Shown here: positions 47,697 to 56,346 of the stretch, piece by piece
Position numbering within the stretch: position 1 is the first letter of the stretch
How the letters are laid out: each line of letters begins with the position of its first letter
Made by a program: the position numbers and the translations under genes
Notes under the pieces: model-generated
Database searches by the model: none
Told to the model about the DNA's origin: nothing
Seen by the model: the letters and a program-made list of their open reading frames with translations, nothing else
Assembly (NCBI GenBank): GCA_019455065.1
Contig: JACFNC010000001.1
Coordinates: 186,001-250,000, forward strand
Direction of reading: 5' to 3'
Length of the DNA: 64,000 bases
Source: Rhodospirillales bacterium
GTDB taxonomy: Bacteria > Pseudomonadota > Alphaproteobacteria > Rhodospirillales > Magnetospirillaceae

Positions 47697-48465
47697 GCGC
47701 CCGCTCGTCGAGGTGGATGGAGTGTCCGTTGCCTTCGGCGATCAGACCGTGCTCGATAATGTCAGCTTGTCCGTCGCCGATGGGCAGGTCGTGACCATCG
47801 TGGGGCCAAACGGGGCGGGGAAATCGACCCTGATCCGGGTCGTTCTCGGCCTCGTAAAGCCAACGCGAGGGTTCGTGCGTGCGCCGCACGGGCTGGCCAT
47901 CGGTTACGTCCCCCAGACACTGTCCGTGGAGCGGACCTTGCCGCTCACGGTACGGCGCTTCCTGTCGCTGGCCATTCAGGAGCGGATGTCCACCGAGCGC
48001 CTGCGGACCGCCTTGGAAGAGGTTAGGGCGGCTCACGTGCTCGACCGGCAGATGTACGCACTCTCGGGCGGAGAATTGCGGCGGGTACTGCTCGCGCGCG
48101 CCATCCTTAGGCGACCGCGGCTGCTCGCCCTCGACGAGCCGGTAAGCGGAGTGGACGTCGCCGGACAGGAGGAGTTCTATGGAATCATTGCCCGGGTGCG
48201 GGAGACGACGGGCTGTGCGGTGCTCATGATCACCCACGAACTCCACCTCGTCATGGCCGCGACGGATGTCGTGATTTGCCTCAACCGCCACGTCTGCTGC
48301 GCCGGCCATCCGCACGCGGTAAGCAGGGATCCCGCCTATGCCTCGATGTTCGGCGGCAGGCTAGGGGCGGGGTTGGCTTATTACGCCCATCGCCACGACC
48401 ACGTTCACGATGCCGCGGGCGGCGTCGAGGCAGTGCAAGGCGGGGGAAAGAGCGATGTTGGATGA
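47689..48465 (+). CDS. znuC: Zinc ABC transporter ATPase
   Basis: 258 residues from the GTG at 47689, overlapping zur by 8 bases. Walker A GPNGAGKST, signature ALSGGELRRVLLARAIL, Walker B LLALDEPVSGVD, switch His in MITHELHLV. The His-rich C-terminus (AYYAHRHDHVHD) is typical of ZnuC proteins and may bind zinc. Overlaps znuB by 11 bases. Confidence 0.95.
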   Translation: MAERPLVEVDGVSVAFGDQTVLDNVSLSVADGQVVTIVGPNGAGKSTLIRVVLGLVKPTRGFVRAPHGLAIGYVPQTLSVERTLPLTVRRFLSLAIQERMSTERLRTALEEVRAAHVLDRQMYALSGGELRRVLLARAILRRPRLLALDEPVSGVDVAGQEEFYGIIARVRETTGCAVLMITHELHLVMAATDVVICLNRHVCCAGHPHAVSRDPAYASMFGGRLGAGLAYYAHRHDHVHDAAGGVEAVQGGGKSDVG

Positions 48466-49261
48466 ATTCCTGCTGCGGGCCCTGCTGGCCGGATGCGGCG
48501 TGGCGCTAGTGGCCGGCCCGCTTGGCTCGTTCGTCGTCTGGCGGCGGATGGCCTATTTCGGAGATACCTTGGCCCATGCCGCGCTGCTCGGTGTTGCGCT
48601 CGGCGTTCTGCTCGACGCCAACCTCACTGTGGGCATCGTCGCTGTCTGCGGCGGCATCGCGGCGATGCTGGCACTGTTACAGCGCGAGCGGCGGCTGGCG
48701 ACGGATACCCTGCTCGGAATCCTGTCGCACGGAACGCTGTCGATCGGGTTGATCGCCCTAGCCTTCATGGAGCGGGTGAGAGTGGATTTGCTCGGCTATC
48801 TGTTCGGCGACATCCTGGCGGTGTCCACCGTGGATCTCGTCTGGATTTTCGGTGGCGGAGCCCTTGTCGCCGCGCTCCTTGCGGGCATGTGGCGCCAGCT
48901 GCTGGTGATGACCATCAGCGAGGAACTGGCGGCCGTGGAAGGGGCGCCGGTAGCGTTCCTGCGTCTCTTGTTCATGCTGATGATGGCGGTGGTCGTGGCG
49001 GTGGCGATGAAGGTGGTGGGAATCCTGCTCATCACCTCGATGCTCATCATCCCTGCCGCGACGGCCAGGCGCTTCGCACAAACGCCCGAGGCCATGGCCG
49101 CCGGGGCGGCGGTCGTGGGCGTCGTGGCTGTGGTGTGCGGACTAAGCGGGTCGTTTCTGTTCGACACCCCGTCCGGGCCTTCGATCGTGACCGCCGCGGT
49201 GGCTCTGTTCGGCCTCTCATTGGTGGCCGGCCTGGTCTCGCGCCCGCTGGAGGCCCGTTGA
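48455..49261 (+). CDS. znuB: Zinc ABC transporter permease
   Basis: 268 residues from ATG 48455. An ABC-3 family integral membrane protein with 7-8 hydrophobic spans; RRMAYFGDTLAHAALLGVALG, LFGDILAVSTVDL and the KVVGILLITSMLIIPAATA segment are the family blocks. Final gene of the zur operon; the metC gene converges with a 10-base gap. Confidence 0.95.
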   Translation: MLDEFLLRALLAGCGVALVAGPLGSFVVWRRMAYFGDTLAHAALLGVALGVLLDANLTVGIVAVCGGIAAMLALLQRERRLATDTLLGILSHGTLSIGLIALAFMERVRVDLLGYLFGDILAVSTVDLVWIFGGGALVAALLAGMWRQLLVMTISEELAAVEGAPVAFLRLLFMLMMAVVVAVAMKVVGILLITSMLIIPAATARRFAQTPEAMAAGAAVVGVVAVVCGLSGSFLFDTPSGPSIVTAAVALFGLSLVAGLVSRPLEAR

Positions 49262-49271
49262 CGCCGCGCGA

Positions 49272-50438
49272 TCAGCGGGCGGCGCGCAGGCGCGCGAAGC
49301 CCTCTTCCAGGTCAGCCTTGAGATCTTCGATATCCTCGAGCCCCGCGTGAATGCGTAGCGTCGGGCCGGCGGGCTCCCAGCGGGTCGCCGTGCGCACGAC
49401 TTGCCCGCTGGTCGGGATGATGAGGCTTTCGTAGCCGCCCCAGCTGTAGCCAAGCGCGAAGTATTCGAGGCCGTCCAGGAAGGCGTCGACCGCCGCCTTG
49501 GAGGTGGGCTTGAGGGTAACGCCGAACAGGCCGCAGGCCCCTTCGAAGTCCCGTTTCCACAGGGCGTGGCCGGGGTCGTCCGGCAACGCCGGGTGCATGA
49601 CCGCCGCGACCTCCGGCCGCGCGGCGAGCCATTCGGCAAGCCGCAGCCCGGTTTCCTGATGCTGGCGAAGGCGGACCGAGAGGGTGCGCAGCCCGCGGTG
49701 GCCGAGATAGCATTCCTCGGATCCGGCGCTGTAGCCGAACGCCGCGACGGCGGCCTTCACGTTCGCCCAATGCTCCTCGGTCGTGGTGATCAGGCCCAAC
49801 ATGGCATCGGCATGGCCGACGATGTACTTGGTCGCGGCCTGGATGGACACGTCAACGCCGTGCGCGAACGGCTTGAAAAAAAGCGGGGTGCCCCAGGTGT
49901 TGTCCATCATCGTGACCACACCGCGCTCGCGGGCCACTTGGGCGATGGCGGGTATGTCCTGCATCTCGAACGTCAGCGAACCCGGCGCCTCGCAGAACAC
50001 CACGCGGGTGTTGGGGCGCATCAAGCCGTCAATGCCGACCCCGATGCGGGGATCGTAATACGTGGTCTCGACCCCGAATCGGGCGAGCATTCCATCGCAG
50101 AACTTGCGCGTGGGGTGATAGACGGTGTCGACCATCAAGAGGTGGTCGCCGGCCTTCAGGTAAGCGACCAGGGCGCCGGCGATCGCTCCCAGCCCGGACG
50201 ACGTGGCGATGCTACGCCAGCCCCCCTCGAGCGCGGCGACAGCCTCTTCCAGGGCGAACGTGGTTGGTGTCCCGTAACGGCCGTAGCGCACCCCCTCGAA
50301 CGGCTTCTTCGCCCCAGCCTCGAGCGCGGCGACGGTGGGATAAGTGACGGTCGAGACGTGGTAGACCGGTGGATTGACGGCGCCATGCTGATCCTCGGGA
50401 TGGCGCCCCGCGTGTACGATCAGCGTGTCCTTCTTCAT
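49272..50438 (-). CDS. metC: Cystathionine beta-lyase
   Basis: 388 residues from ATG 50438 (MKKDTLIVHAGR); an ATG at 50456 is an alternative. PLP-dependent Cys/Met metabolism enzyme: YGRYGTPTTFALEEAVAALEGG, SSGLGAIAGALVAYLKAGDHL, PLP lysine in QAATKYIVGHADAMLG, and FALGYSWGGYESLI near the C-terminus. The KYxxGHxDxM and C-terminal pattern fit MetC rather than gamma-synthase. It converts cystathionine to homocysteine in methionine synthesis. Downstream of cysK and sseA on the same strand. Confidence 0.9.
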   Translation of the reverse strand: MKKDTLIVHAGRHPEDQHGAVNPPVYHVSTVTYPTVAALEAGAKKPFEGVRYGRYGTPTTFALEEAVAALEGGWRSIATSSGLGAIAGALVAYLKAGDHLLMVDTVYHPTRKFCDGMLARFGVETTYYDPRIGVGIDGLMRPNTRVVFCEAPGSLTFEMQDIPAIAQVARERGVVTMMDNTWGTPLFFKPFAHGVDVSIQAATKYIVGHADAMLGLITTTEEHWANVKAAVAAFGYSAGSEECYLGHRGLRTLSVRLRQHQETGLRLAEWLAARPEVAAVMHPALPDDPGHALWKRDFEGACGLFGVTLKPTSKAAVDAFLDGLEYFALGYSWGGYESLIIPTSGQVVRTATRWEPAGPTLRIHAGLEDIEDLKADLEEGFARLRAAR

Positions 50439-50504
50439 GTCCCTCGAGCCAGCCATGCGGAAAGCGCCGGCATCTTGACACCGGCGCCGCCGCATTGCCA
50501 GGGA

Positions 50505-50687
50505 CTAGTAACCCTTCTTTTGGTCCGATTTCTGCTCGATGGCCGATCCGGCCGCCTGCAGGTCCTCGCCGGCCCCACTGACGGTGTTGCATGCGCTGAG
50601 TGCGACTACCGTAAGCAGCGACAGCGCCATCAAAAGGGGTAAGGTCATCGGCGGGCGCACCGCCGCCTTCGGGTTGCGTCGTCTCAT
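50505..50687 (-). CDS. Entericidin-like small lipoprotein
   Basis: 60 residues from ATG 50687 behind GGAG. Basic start, hydrophobic core (LPLLMALSLLTVVAL), lipobox LSAC, and the entericidin pattern NTVSGAGEDLQAAGSAIEQ. After lipidation the mature part is about 27 residues. Entericidin A/B form a bacteriolytic pair in E. coli, but single copies like this are widespread and probably serve envelope maintenance. It stands alone between metC and sseA. Confidence 0.88.
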   Translation of the reverse strand: MRRRNPKAAVRPPMTLPLLMALSLLTVVALSACNTVSGAGEDLQAAGSAIEQKSDQKKGY

Positions 50688-50792
50688 TTCGGCTCCGTCC
50701 TGTCTCACCATTGGCCTCAAGAGGTGGGGGTGCGAGCCGTCACCAGCAATCCGGCCTGCGTGCCATCAGACGGGATACCTCCATCCCGGCGG

Positions 50793-51656
50793 CTAACCGA
50801 TCTCGTTGGGGGTATCTTCGCGCGCGCCCCATTCCGCCCATGAGCCGTCGTAGACCGCGATGTCCCGGTGGCCGACGAGATGGAGCGCCAGGGCGAGTAC
50901 GCAGGCCGTCACCCCCGACCCGCAGGTGGCGATGATCGGCCTTTCGAGATCGACTCCGGCGGCCTCGAAGCGGGCCCCGATGAGGTCCGGCGGCAGGATC
51001 GTCCGTTCGCGATCGTCCAGAAGATCGGCAAAAGGAAGGTTTCGGCTTCCGGGAATGCGGCCAACCTTCTTGACCGGCCAAAATTCAGGGTCTACGCCGC
51101 GAAAACGCCCTGCCGAGCGTGCGTCAACCACCTGTTCCCGGCGGCTCTCCATGTTGGAGATCATCTGGTCGATGTTGCGGACGAGGGTGGAATCGACCCG
51201 CGCCATGAAGTGGCGTTCGCGGGGCATCGGCGGCAGGTCCTCGGTCGGCCGCTGTTCGCGGAGCCACTTCGGAAAACCACCGTCGAGCACCGCCACGTCG
51301 CTGTGCCCGAAGACGCGGAACATCCACCAGACTCGCGCGGCGGCGCTGGCCATCCCCGTCCCGTCGTAAACCACGATTCGGTTGCCCGAACCAAGGCCGA
51401 GGCGCCGTACCTTCGATGAGAACTTTTCGGGCGGCGGCAGCATATGGGGAAGGCCCGAAGAATTGTCGGCGATCTCGTCGATGTCGAAGAACACCGCGCC
51501 CGGGATATGTTCGTCTTCGTACTCCGCCCGCGCGTTTCGCTGTTGAATGGGCAGATAATAGCTGGCGTCGACGACGCGCACGTCGGGCGCATCGAGATGG
51601 TCTTCGAGCCATTGGGTACTGACCACCGCGTCGGGGTTAGCGTATTTCATGGGCAT
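50793..51656 (-). CDS. sseA: 3-mercaptopyruvate sulfurtransferase
   Basis: 287 residues, two rhodanese domains (about 10-140 and 165-285). The catalytic cysteine lies in IATCGSGVTACVLAL of the second domain; the CGSGVTA loop is the mercaptopyruvate type rather than thiosulfate. EYEDEHIPGAVFFDIDEIAD and VYDGSWAEWGAREDTP are family hallmarks. Start ATG 51656, with another ATG 6 bases on. It follows cysK after 15 bases, suggesting a shared sulfur operon. Confidence 0.93.
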   Translation of the reverse strand: MPMKYANPDAVVSTQWLEDHLDAPDVRVVDASYYLPIQQRNARAEYEDEHIPGAVFFDIDEIADNSSGLPHMLPPPEKFSSKVRRLGLGSGNRIVVYDGTGMASAAARVWWMFRVFGHSDVAVLDGGFPKWLREQRPTEDLPPMPRERHFMARVDSTLVRNIDQMISNMESRREQVVDARSAGRFRGVDPEFWPVKKVGRIPGSRNLPFADLLDDRERTILPPDLIGARFEAAGVDLERPIIATCGSGVTACVLALALHLVGHRDIAVYDGSWAEWGAREDTPNEIG

Positions 51657-51671
51657 TTCCGTGAGGGAAGA

Positions 51672-52682
51672 CTAGGCGAGCCAACCGGGGACGGGCAGGT
51701 CGCGCTCCTTGAGAAACGAGGGGTTGAAGAGCTTGCTTTGATAACGGGTGCCGTAGTCGGCCAGGATGGTCACGATGACGTTGCCCGGACCGAGTTGGCG
51801 TGCAACCTTGACCGCACCCATGACGTTTATTCCGGAGGATCCGCCGACCACCAAGCCCTCGTGACTGATCATGTCGAAGATCATGGGCAGGGCTTCTGCG
51901 TCGGTCACCTGCACGGCGAGATCGATGGGGGCACCTTCGAGGTTCTTGGTGATCCTGCCCTGCCCGATGCCTTCGGTGATCGAGTTGCCTTCCGCCTTGA
52001 GTTCGCCACTCGCGTAGTAATTGTAGAGCGCGGAACCCAGCGGGTCGGCCAGGGCGATTTTGATCGCCGGATTGCGTTCCTTCAGCGCCATCCCGACGCC
52101 GGCGAGGGTGCCGCCCGTGCCGACGGCGCACACGAAGGCGTCGACGCGGCCATCGGTCTGCTGCCAGATCTCCGGGCCGGTGGTCGCGGCGTGGCCCAGG
52201 CGGTTGGCGACGTTGTCGAACTGGTTGGCCCACAACACCCCGTTGGATTCGCTGGCAGCCAGTTCCTTTGCGAGAGTCTCGGAATACCGCACGTAGTTTC
52301 CGGGGTCGGCATACGGAACCGCCGGCACCAGTCGCAGGTCGGCGCCGCACAGCCTGAGCATGTCCTTCTTTTCCTGGCTCTGCGTTTCCGGCATCACGAT
52401 GACGGTGCGATAGCCCAGGGCGTTGCCCACCAAGGCCAACCCGATGCCCGTGTTGCCTGCCGTACCCTCGACGATCACCCCGCCAGGCCTCAGAGTTCCC
52501 CGCGCCTCAGCGTCGCGGACGATGGCGAGCGCGGCCCTGTCCTTCACCGATCCGCCCGGATTGACGAACTCGGCCTTGCCGTAAATCTCGCAGCCGGTCA
52601 TCGCGGACGCGGTCTTGAGGCGGATGAGGGGGGTGTTGCCAACCGTGTCCAGGAAACCGTTGCGAACGTCCATGACGGTCAT
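51672..52682 (-). CDS. cysK: Cysteine synthase A-type PLP enzyme
   Basis: 336 residues from ATG 52682 (a second ATG lies 9 bases in). Fold-type II PLP enzyme: VGNTPLIRLKTASAM, PLP-lysine in NPGGSVKDRAAL, GTAGNTGIGLALVG, GTGGTLAGVGMAL and GGSSGINVMGAV. The residue pattern and the C-terminal extension fit the longer alphaproteobacterial CysK group that condenses O-acetylserine with sulfide. A cystathionine beta-synthase activity cannot be excluded. Confidence 0.92.
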   Translation of the reverse strand: MTVMDVRNGFLDTVGNTPLIRLKTASAMTGCEIYGKAEFVNPGGSVKDRAALAIVRDAEARGTLRPGGVIVEGTAGNTGIGLALVGNALGYRTVIVMPETQSQEKKDMLRLCGADLRLVPAVPYADPGNYVRYSETLAKELAASESNGVLWANQFDNVANRLGHAATTGPEIWQQTDGRVDAFVCAVGTGGTLAGVGMALKERNPAIKIALADPLGSALYNYYASGELKAEGNSITEGIGQGRITKNLEGAPIDLAVQVTDAEALPMIFDMISHEGLVVGGSSGINVMGAVKVARQLGPGNVIVTILADYGTRYQSKLFNPSFLKERDLPVPGWLA

Positions 52683-52729
52683 CCATTCATTTTCCGCGGA
52701 GGCGAGACTAGCGGCGACGCCCGCCGCAA

Positions 52730-53341
52730 TCAAGGATTGGCGGGCGTCCAGCGGCGGCGAAGGTCGTCTCGGTTCAGGGCAAGCCACTGGAGGGCGACGA
52801 TGCCGGCGGCATTCACCATGCGGCCGTCGCCAACCATGGCGATGGCCTCCGTGGCCGGTACCACCACGACCCGGATGTCTTCGTGCTCGCTGTCCAAGCC
52901 GTGCAAACCTCCCATGTGGGTGGTATCGACGCGTCCGCACAATATCTCGCAGGTCTCCGACGTGCCGCCGGGGCTGACGAGGTAGCGGACCACGGGAATC
53001 AATTCGCCAACCACGCATCCCGCCTCCTCGAGAGCTTCCCGGCGGGCGACCTGTTCGGGCGTCTCGCCTTTCTCGACAATTCCGGCGACGATCTCGATGA
53101 GCCACGGTTGCCAGCCCGCGGCCAGGGCTCCCGGCCGGAATTGTTCGATGAGGGCGACGGTGTCGTGGTCGGGGTCGTAAAGCAGCACGGCCACGGCATG
53201 GCCGCGCTCGAAAATCTCGCGGACGACCTCGCCCGTCCAGCCGCCGTCATGCTTGCGGTGGCGAAGCCGATACCGGTCGATACGGAAATAACCCTGGAAA
53301 ACTGTACTCCTGTCGATGACCTCGACGTCGTCCTCGGTCAC
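52730..53341 (-). CDS. Nudix hydrolase, ADP-ribose pyrophosphatase type
   Basis: 203 residues, GTG start at 53341. A complete Nudix box reads GIVEKGETPEQVARREALEEAG. The upstream LIEQFRPG and downstream SPGGTSETCEILCGRVD fit the NudF group that hydrolyses ADP-ribose to AMP and ribose 5-phosphate. It is the first gene of the leftward nudix-cysK-sseA series; the 174-bp gap to its right holds the promoters of this gene and the hemerythrin gene. Confidence 0.9.
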   Translation of the reverse strand: MTEDDVEVIDRSTVFQGYFRIDRYRLRHRKHDGGWTGEVVREIFERGHAVAVLLYDPDHDTVALIEQFRPGALAAGWQPWLIEIVAGIVEKGETPEQVARREALEEAGCVVGELIPVVRYLVSPGGTSETCEILCGRVDTTHMGGLHGLDSEHEDIRVVVVPATEAIAMVGDGRMVNAAGIVALQWLALNRDDLRRRWTPANP

Positions 53342-53515
53342 TGCCGGTCTCCTAACGACTTTGACCGAGGTTTAGTGCCCTGGAGGGCGTCGTTGCAACC
53401 TATGTTTTTACTCGGGGGCGGTCGATATATTACCAAAGGATTAAGTTCCCGACTGGATCGAATGAGCCATAGGTGATAGAATTGAACGAATTTGAGCAAC
53501 GCCGGACGAAATCCC

Positions 53516-54049
53516 ATGTCAGACAAAAACAGCCCAGGCGACCTTAAGGGCGCCCGCCGGCGCGTCTCATGGTCGGCCGCCTTCAGCGTGGGTGTGCCGG
53601 AAATCGATGCCGATCACCGAATTCTTTTCGAACTGATCGGCCAGATGCGTGACGCCGCGACGGCCTTCGAGGGCGATATGGTCACGGGCAGCGTTCTTGC
53701 CGCCCTTGCCGACTATGTGGACTACCATTTCGAGCGCGAGGAGCGTGTCATGGAGGCCGTCGGGTATCCGGAGGAAAAGCAGCACGCGGAGCGTCATGCC
53801 CGGCTGCGCAAGAAAGTGGAGGAGTTCGTCCGCCGGTATAACCAGGAACCCTCGGACGGACTTGCCAATGAATTGGCGGAATTCCTGGAGGATTGGCTCA
53901 ACCATCACATTCTCGATGAGGACATGCGTTATCGTCCCTATGCCGAAAATAATCGCGCGGCCAGCGTGGCCGCATCGTCGATCGGAATAGAGTTCTTCAT
54001 GGATTCCGAGGACGACGCCGTAACGGGGCCGGAGGAGCGGCCGGCATGA
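53516..54049 (+). CDS. Bacteriohemerythrin with C-terminal extension
   Basis: 177 residues from ATG 53516. Complete hemerythrin ligand set: H34 (DADHRILF), H71 and E75 (HFEREERVM), H90 and H94 (HAERH), H131 and D136 (HHILDEDMRYR). A ~35-residue acidic tail follows the domain. The stop overlaps the receiver gene start (ATGA), so O2 binding by this protein and the response regulator are probably functionally linked. Confidence 0.92.
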   Translation: MSDKNSPGDLKGARRRVSWSAAFSVGVPEIDADHRILFELIGQMRDAATAFEGDMVTGSVLAALADYVDYHFEREERVMEAVGYPEEKQHAERHARLRKKVEEFVRRYNQEPSDGLANELAEFLEDWLNHHILDEDMRYRPYAENNRAASVAASSIGIEFFMDSEDDAVTGPEERPA

Positions 54050-54498
54050 TCTGGGAGGACCTTCGCGTTCTGGTCGTTGACGACAACGCGAATATCCGGC
54101 GGCTGATCGCCACCATCTTGCAGGGCGTCAACGTCAAGTCGGTGCGTGAGGCGGCCAACGGGCATACCGCCCTCGAAATTCTGCGCTCCTTTCCCATCGA
54201 CCTCGTCCTCCTCGATTACGTGATGGAGGGCATGGACGGCCCGGCGGTGACGCGGGCGGTCCGTGGTGAGATCGATCGTGACGGAAGGCGCGTCCCGGTA
54301 ATCGTGGTCACGGGTTATTCCGAAGTCGCGCGTCTGAACGTGGCGAAGGAGGCGGGTGTAAACGACTTCATCGCCAAGCCTTTCACGACCAAGACCCTGC
54401 TGCAGCGGATCGCGCGGGCGTTGAGCCAGGACATGACCCTGAAGGAGATGGAGACTCTCGCCCTGCAACGGCAGCGACAACTCCGCGTCGGCAGTTGA
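54046..54498 (+). CDS. Stand-alone CheY-like response regulator
   Basis: 150 residues, a receiver domain with no output domain: acidic pair in VLVVDDN, phosphoacceptor D57 in LLDYVMEGMDGP, T in VVTGYSEVA and K in FIAKPF. About 25 C-terminal residues (MTLKEMETLALQRQRQ) form an extra helix. Coupled by ATGA to the bacteriohemerythrin. No histidine kinase is in the window. The pair resembles single-domain receivers in energy- or oxygen-taxis modules, inferred from context. Confidence 0.92.
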   Translation: MIWEDLRVLVVDDNANIRRLIATILQGVNVKSVREAANGHTALEILRSFPIDLVLLDYVMEGMDGPAVTRAVRGEIDRDGRRVPVIVVTGYSEVARLNVAKEAGVNDFIAKPFTTKTLLQRIARALSQDMTLKEMETLALQRQRQLRVGS

Positions 54499-54576
54499 GG
54501 CGCCTGCGGCGCCGTTGACCCGGACGCCTCCCAGCCATCAGTATCGTCCCATCGGCGCGGATGAAGGACGGATGGA

Positions 54577-55817
<1,241 letters not shown>

Positions 55818-55824
<7 letters not shown>

Positions 55825-56279
55825 GTCCAGAAGCCGCCGGTGGCGCCGATGGCGGCGGTGAAGAGCCCGAGAGGCAGGTTGATGGTGATGATCTGGCGAA
55901 TCTTCGCCTGCTCGCCGGCGGCACGCGCCAGGTCGCCGGCGGCCATGGCGCGCCGGAACGCCTGGTACGGCGCGGCGTAGAGATAGACGTACAGGGCGAT
56001 CATCAACAGCCCGGTCGCCTGCATCACGTTTATGTGCAGGGCGAGGCCGGCGAACCCGCCATATCCCCAGAGGATGACCACGTAGCCGGTGACGAGCAGC
56101 GCGATCACCGAGACCCACACCCAGGCAAAGAACCGCGGGAACACCCGCCGCCACAGCGCCAGGCGCTCGGGCGGCGCCATCTCCGCGAGGGCGGGCCGCA
56201 ACGCCATGTGGGCGAAGAACATGCCGCCAACCCAGATGACGGCGCCGACGGTGTGAATGGCGAGTAGAAGCGGTATCAT
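55818..56279 (-). CDS. CopD-like small integral membrane protein
   Basis: 153 residues, four hydrophobic segments (about 1-25, 50-75, 80-105, 130-150) with the CopD-type start IHTVGAVIWVGGMFFAHMALRP and histidines suitable for haem or copper. Similar small proteins are annotated as CopD domain or DUF membrane proteins. No copper genes are adjacent. Function not assigned. Confidence 0.78.
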
Positions 56280-56346
56280 TTGCTGTCCGATCCCCGTGTG
56301 GCCGGCAAGGCTACCCGCTTTTGCCGATTTTTTGAATATCAGAGCA

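Noticed and set aside
50505-50687. Entericidin-like gene considered as a bacteriolytic toxin-antidote locus.
   Set aside because: Only a single copy is present; the EcnA/EcnB pair and regulator are absent.
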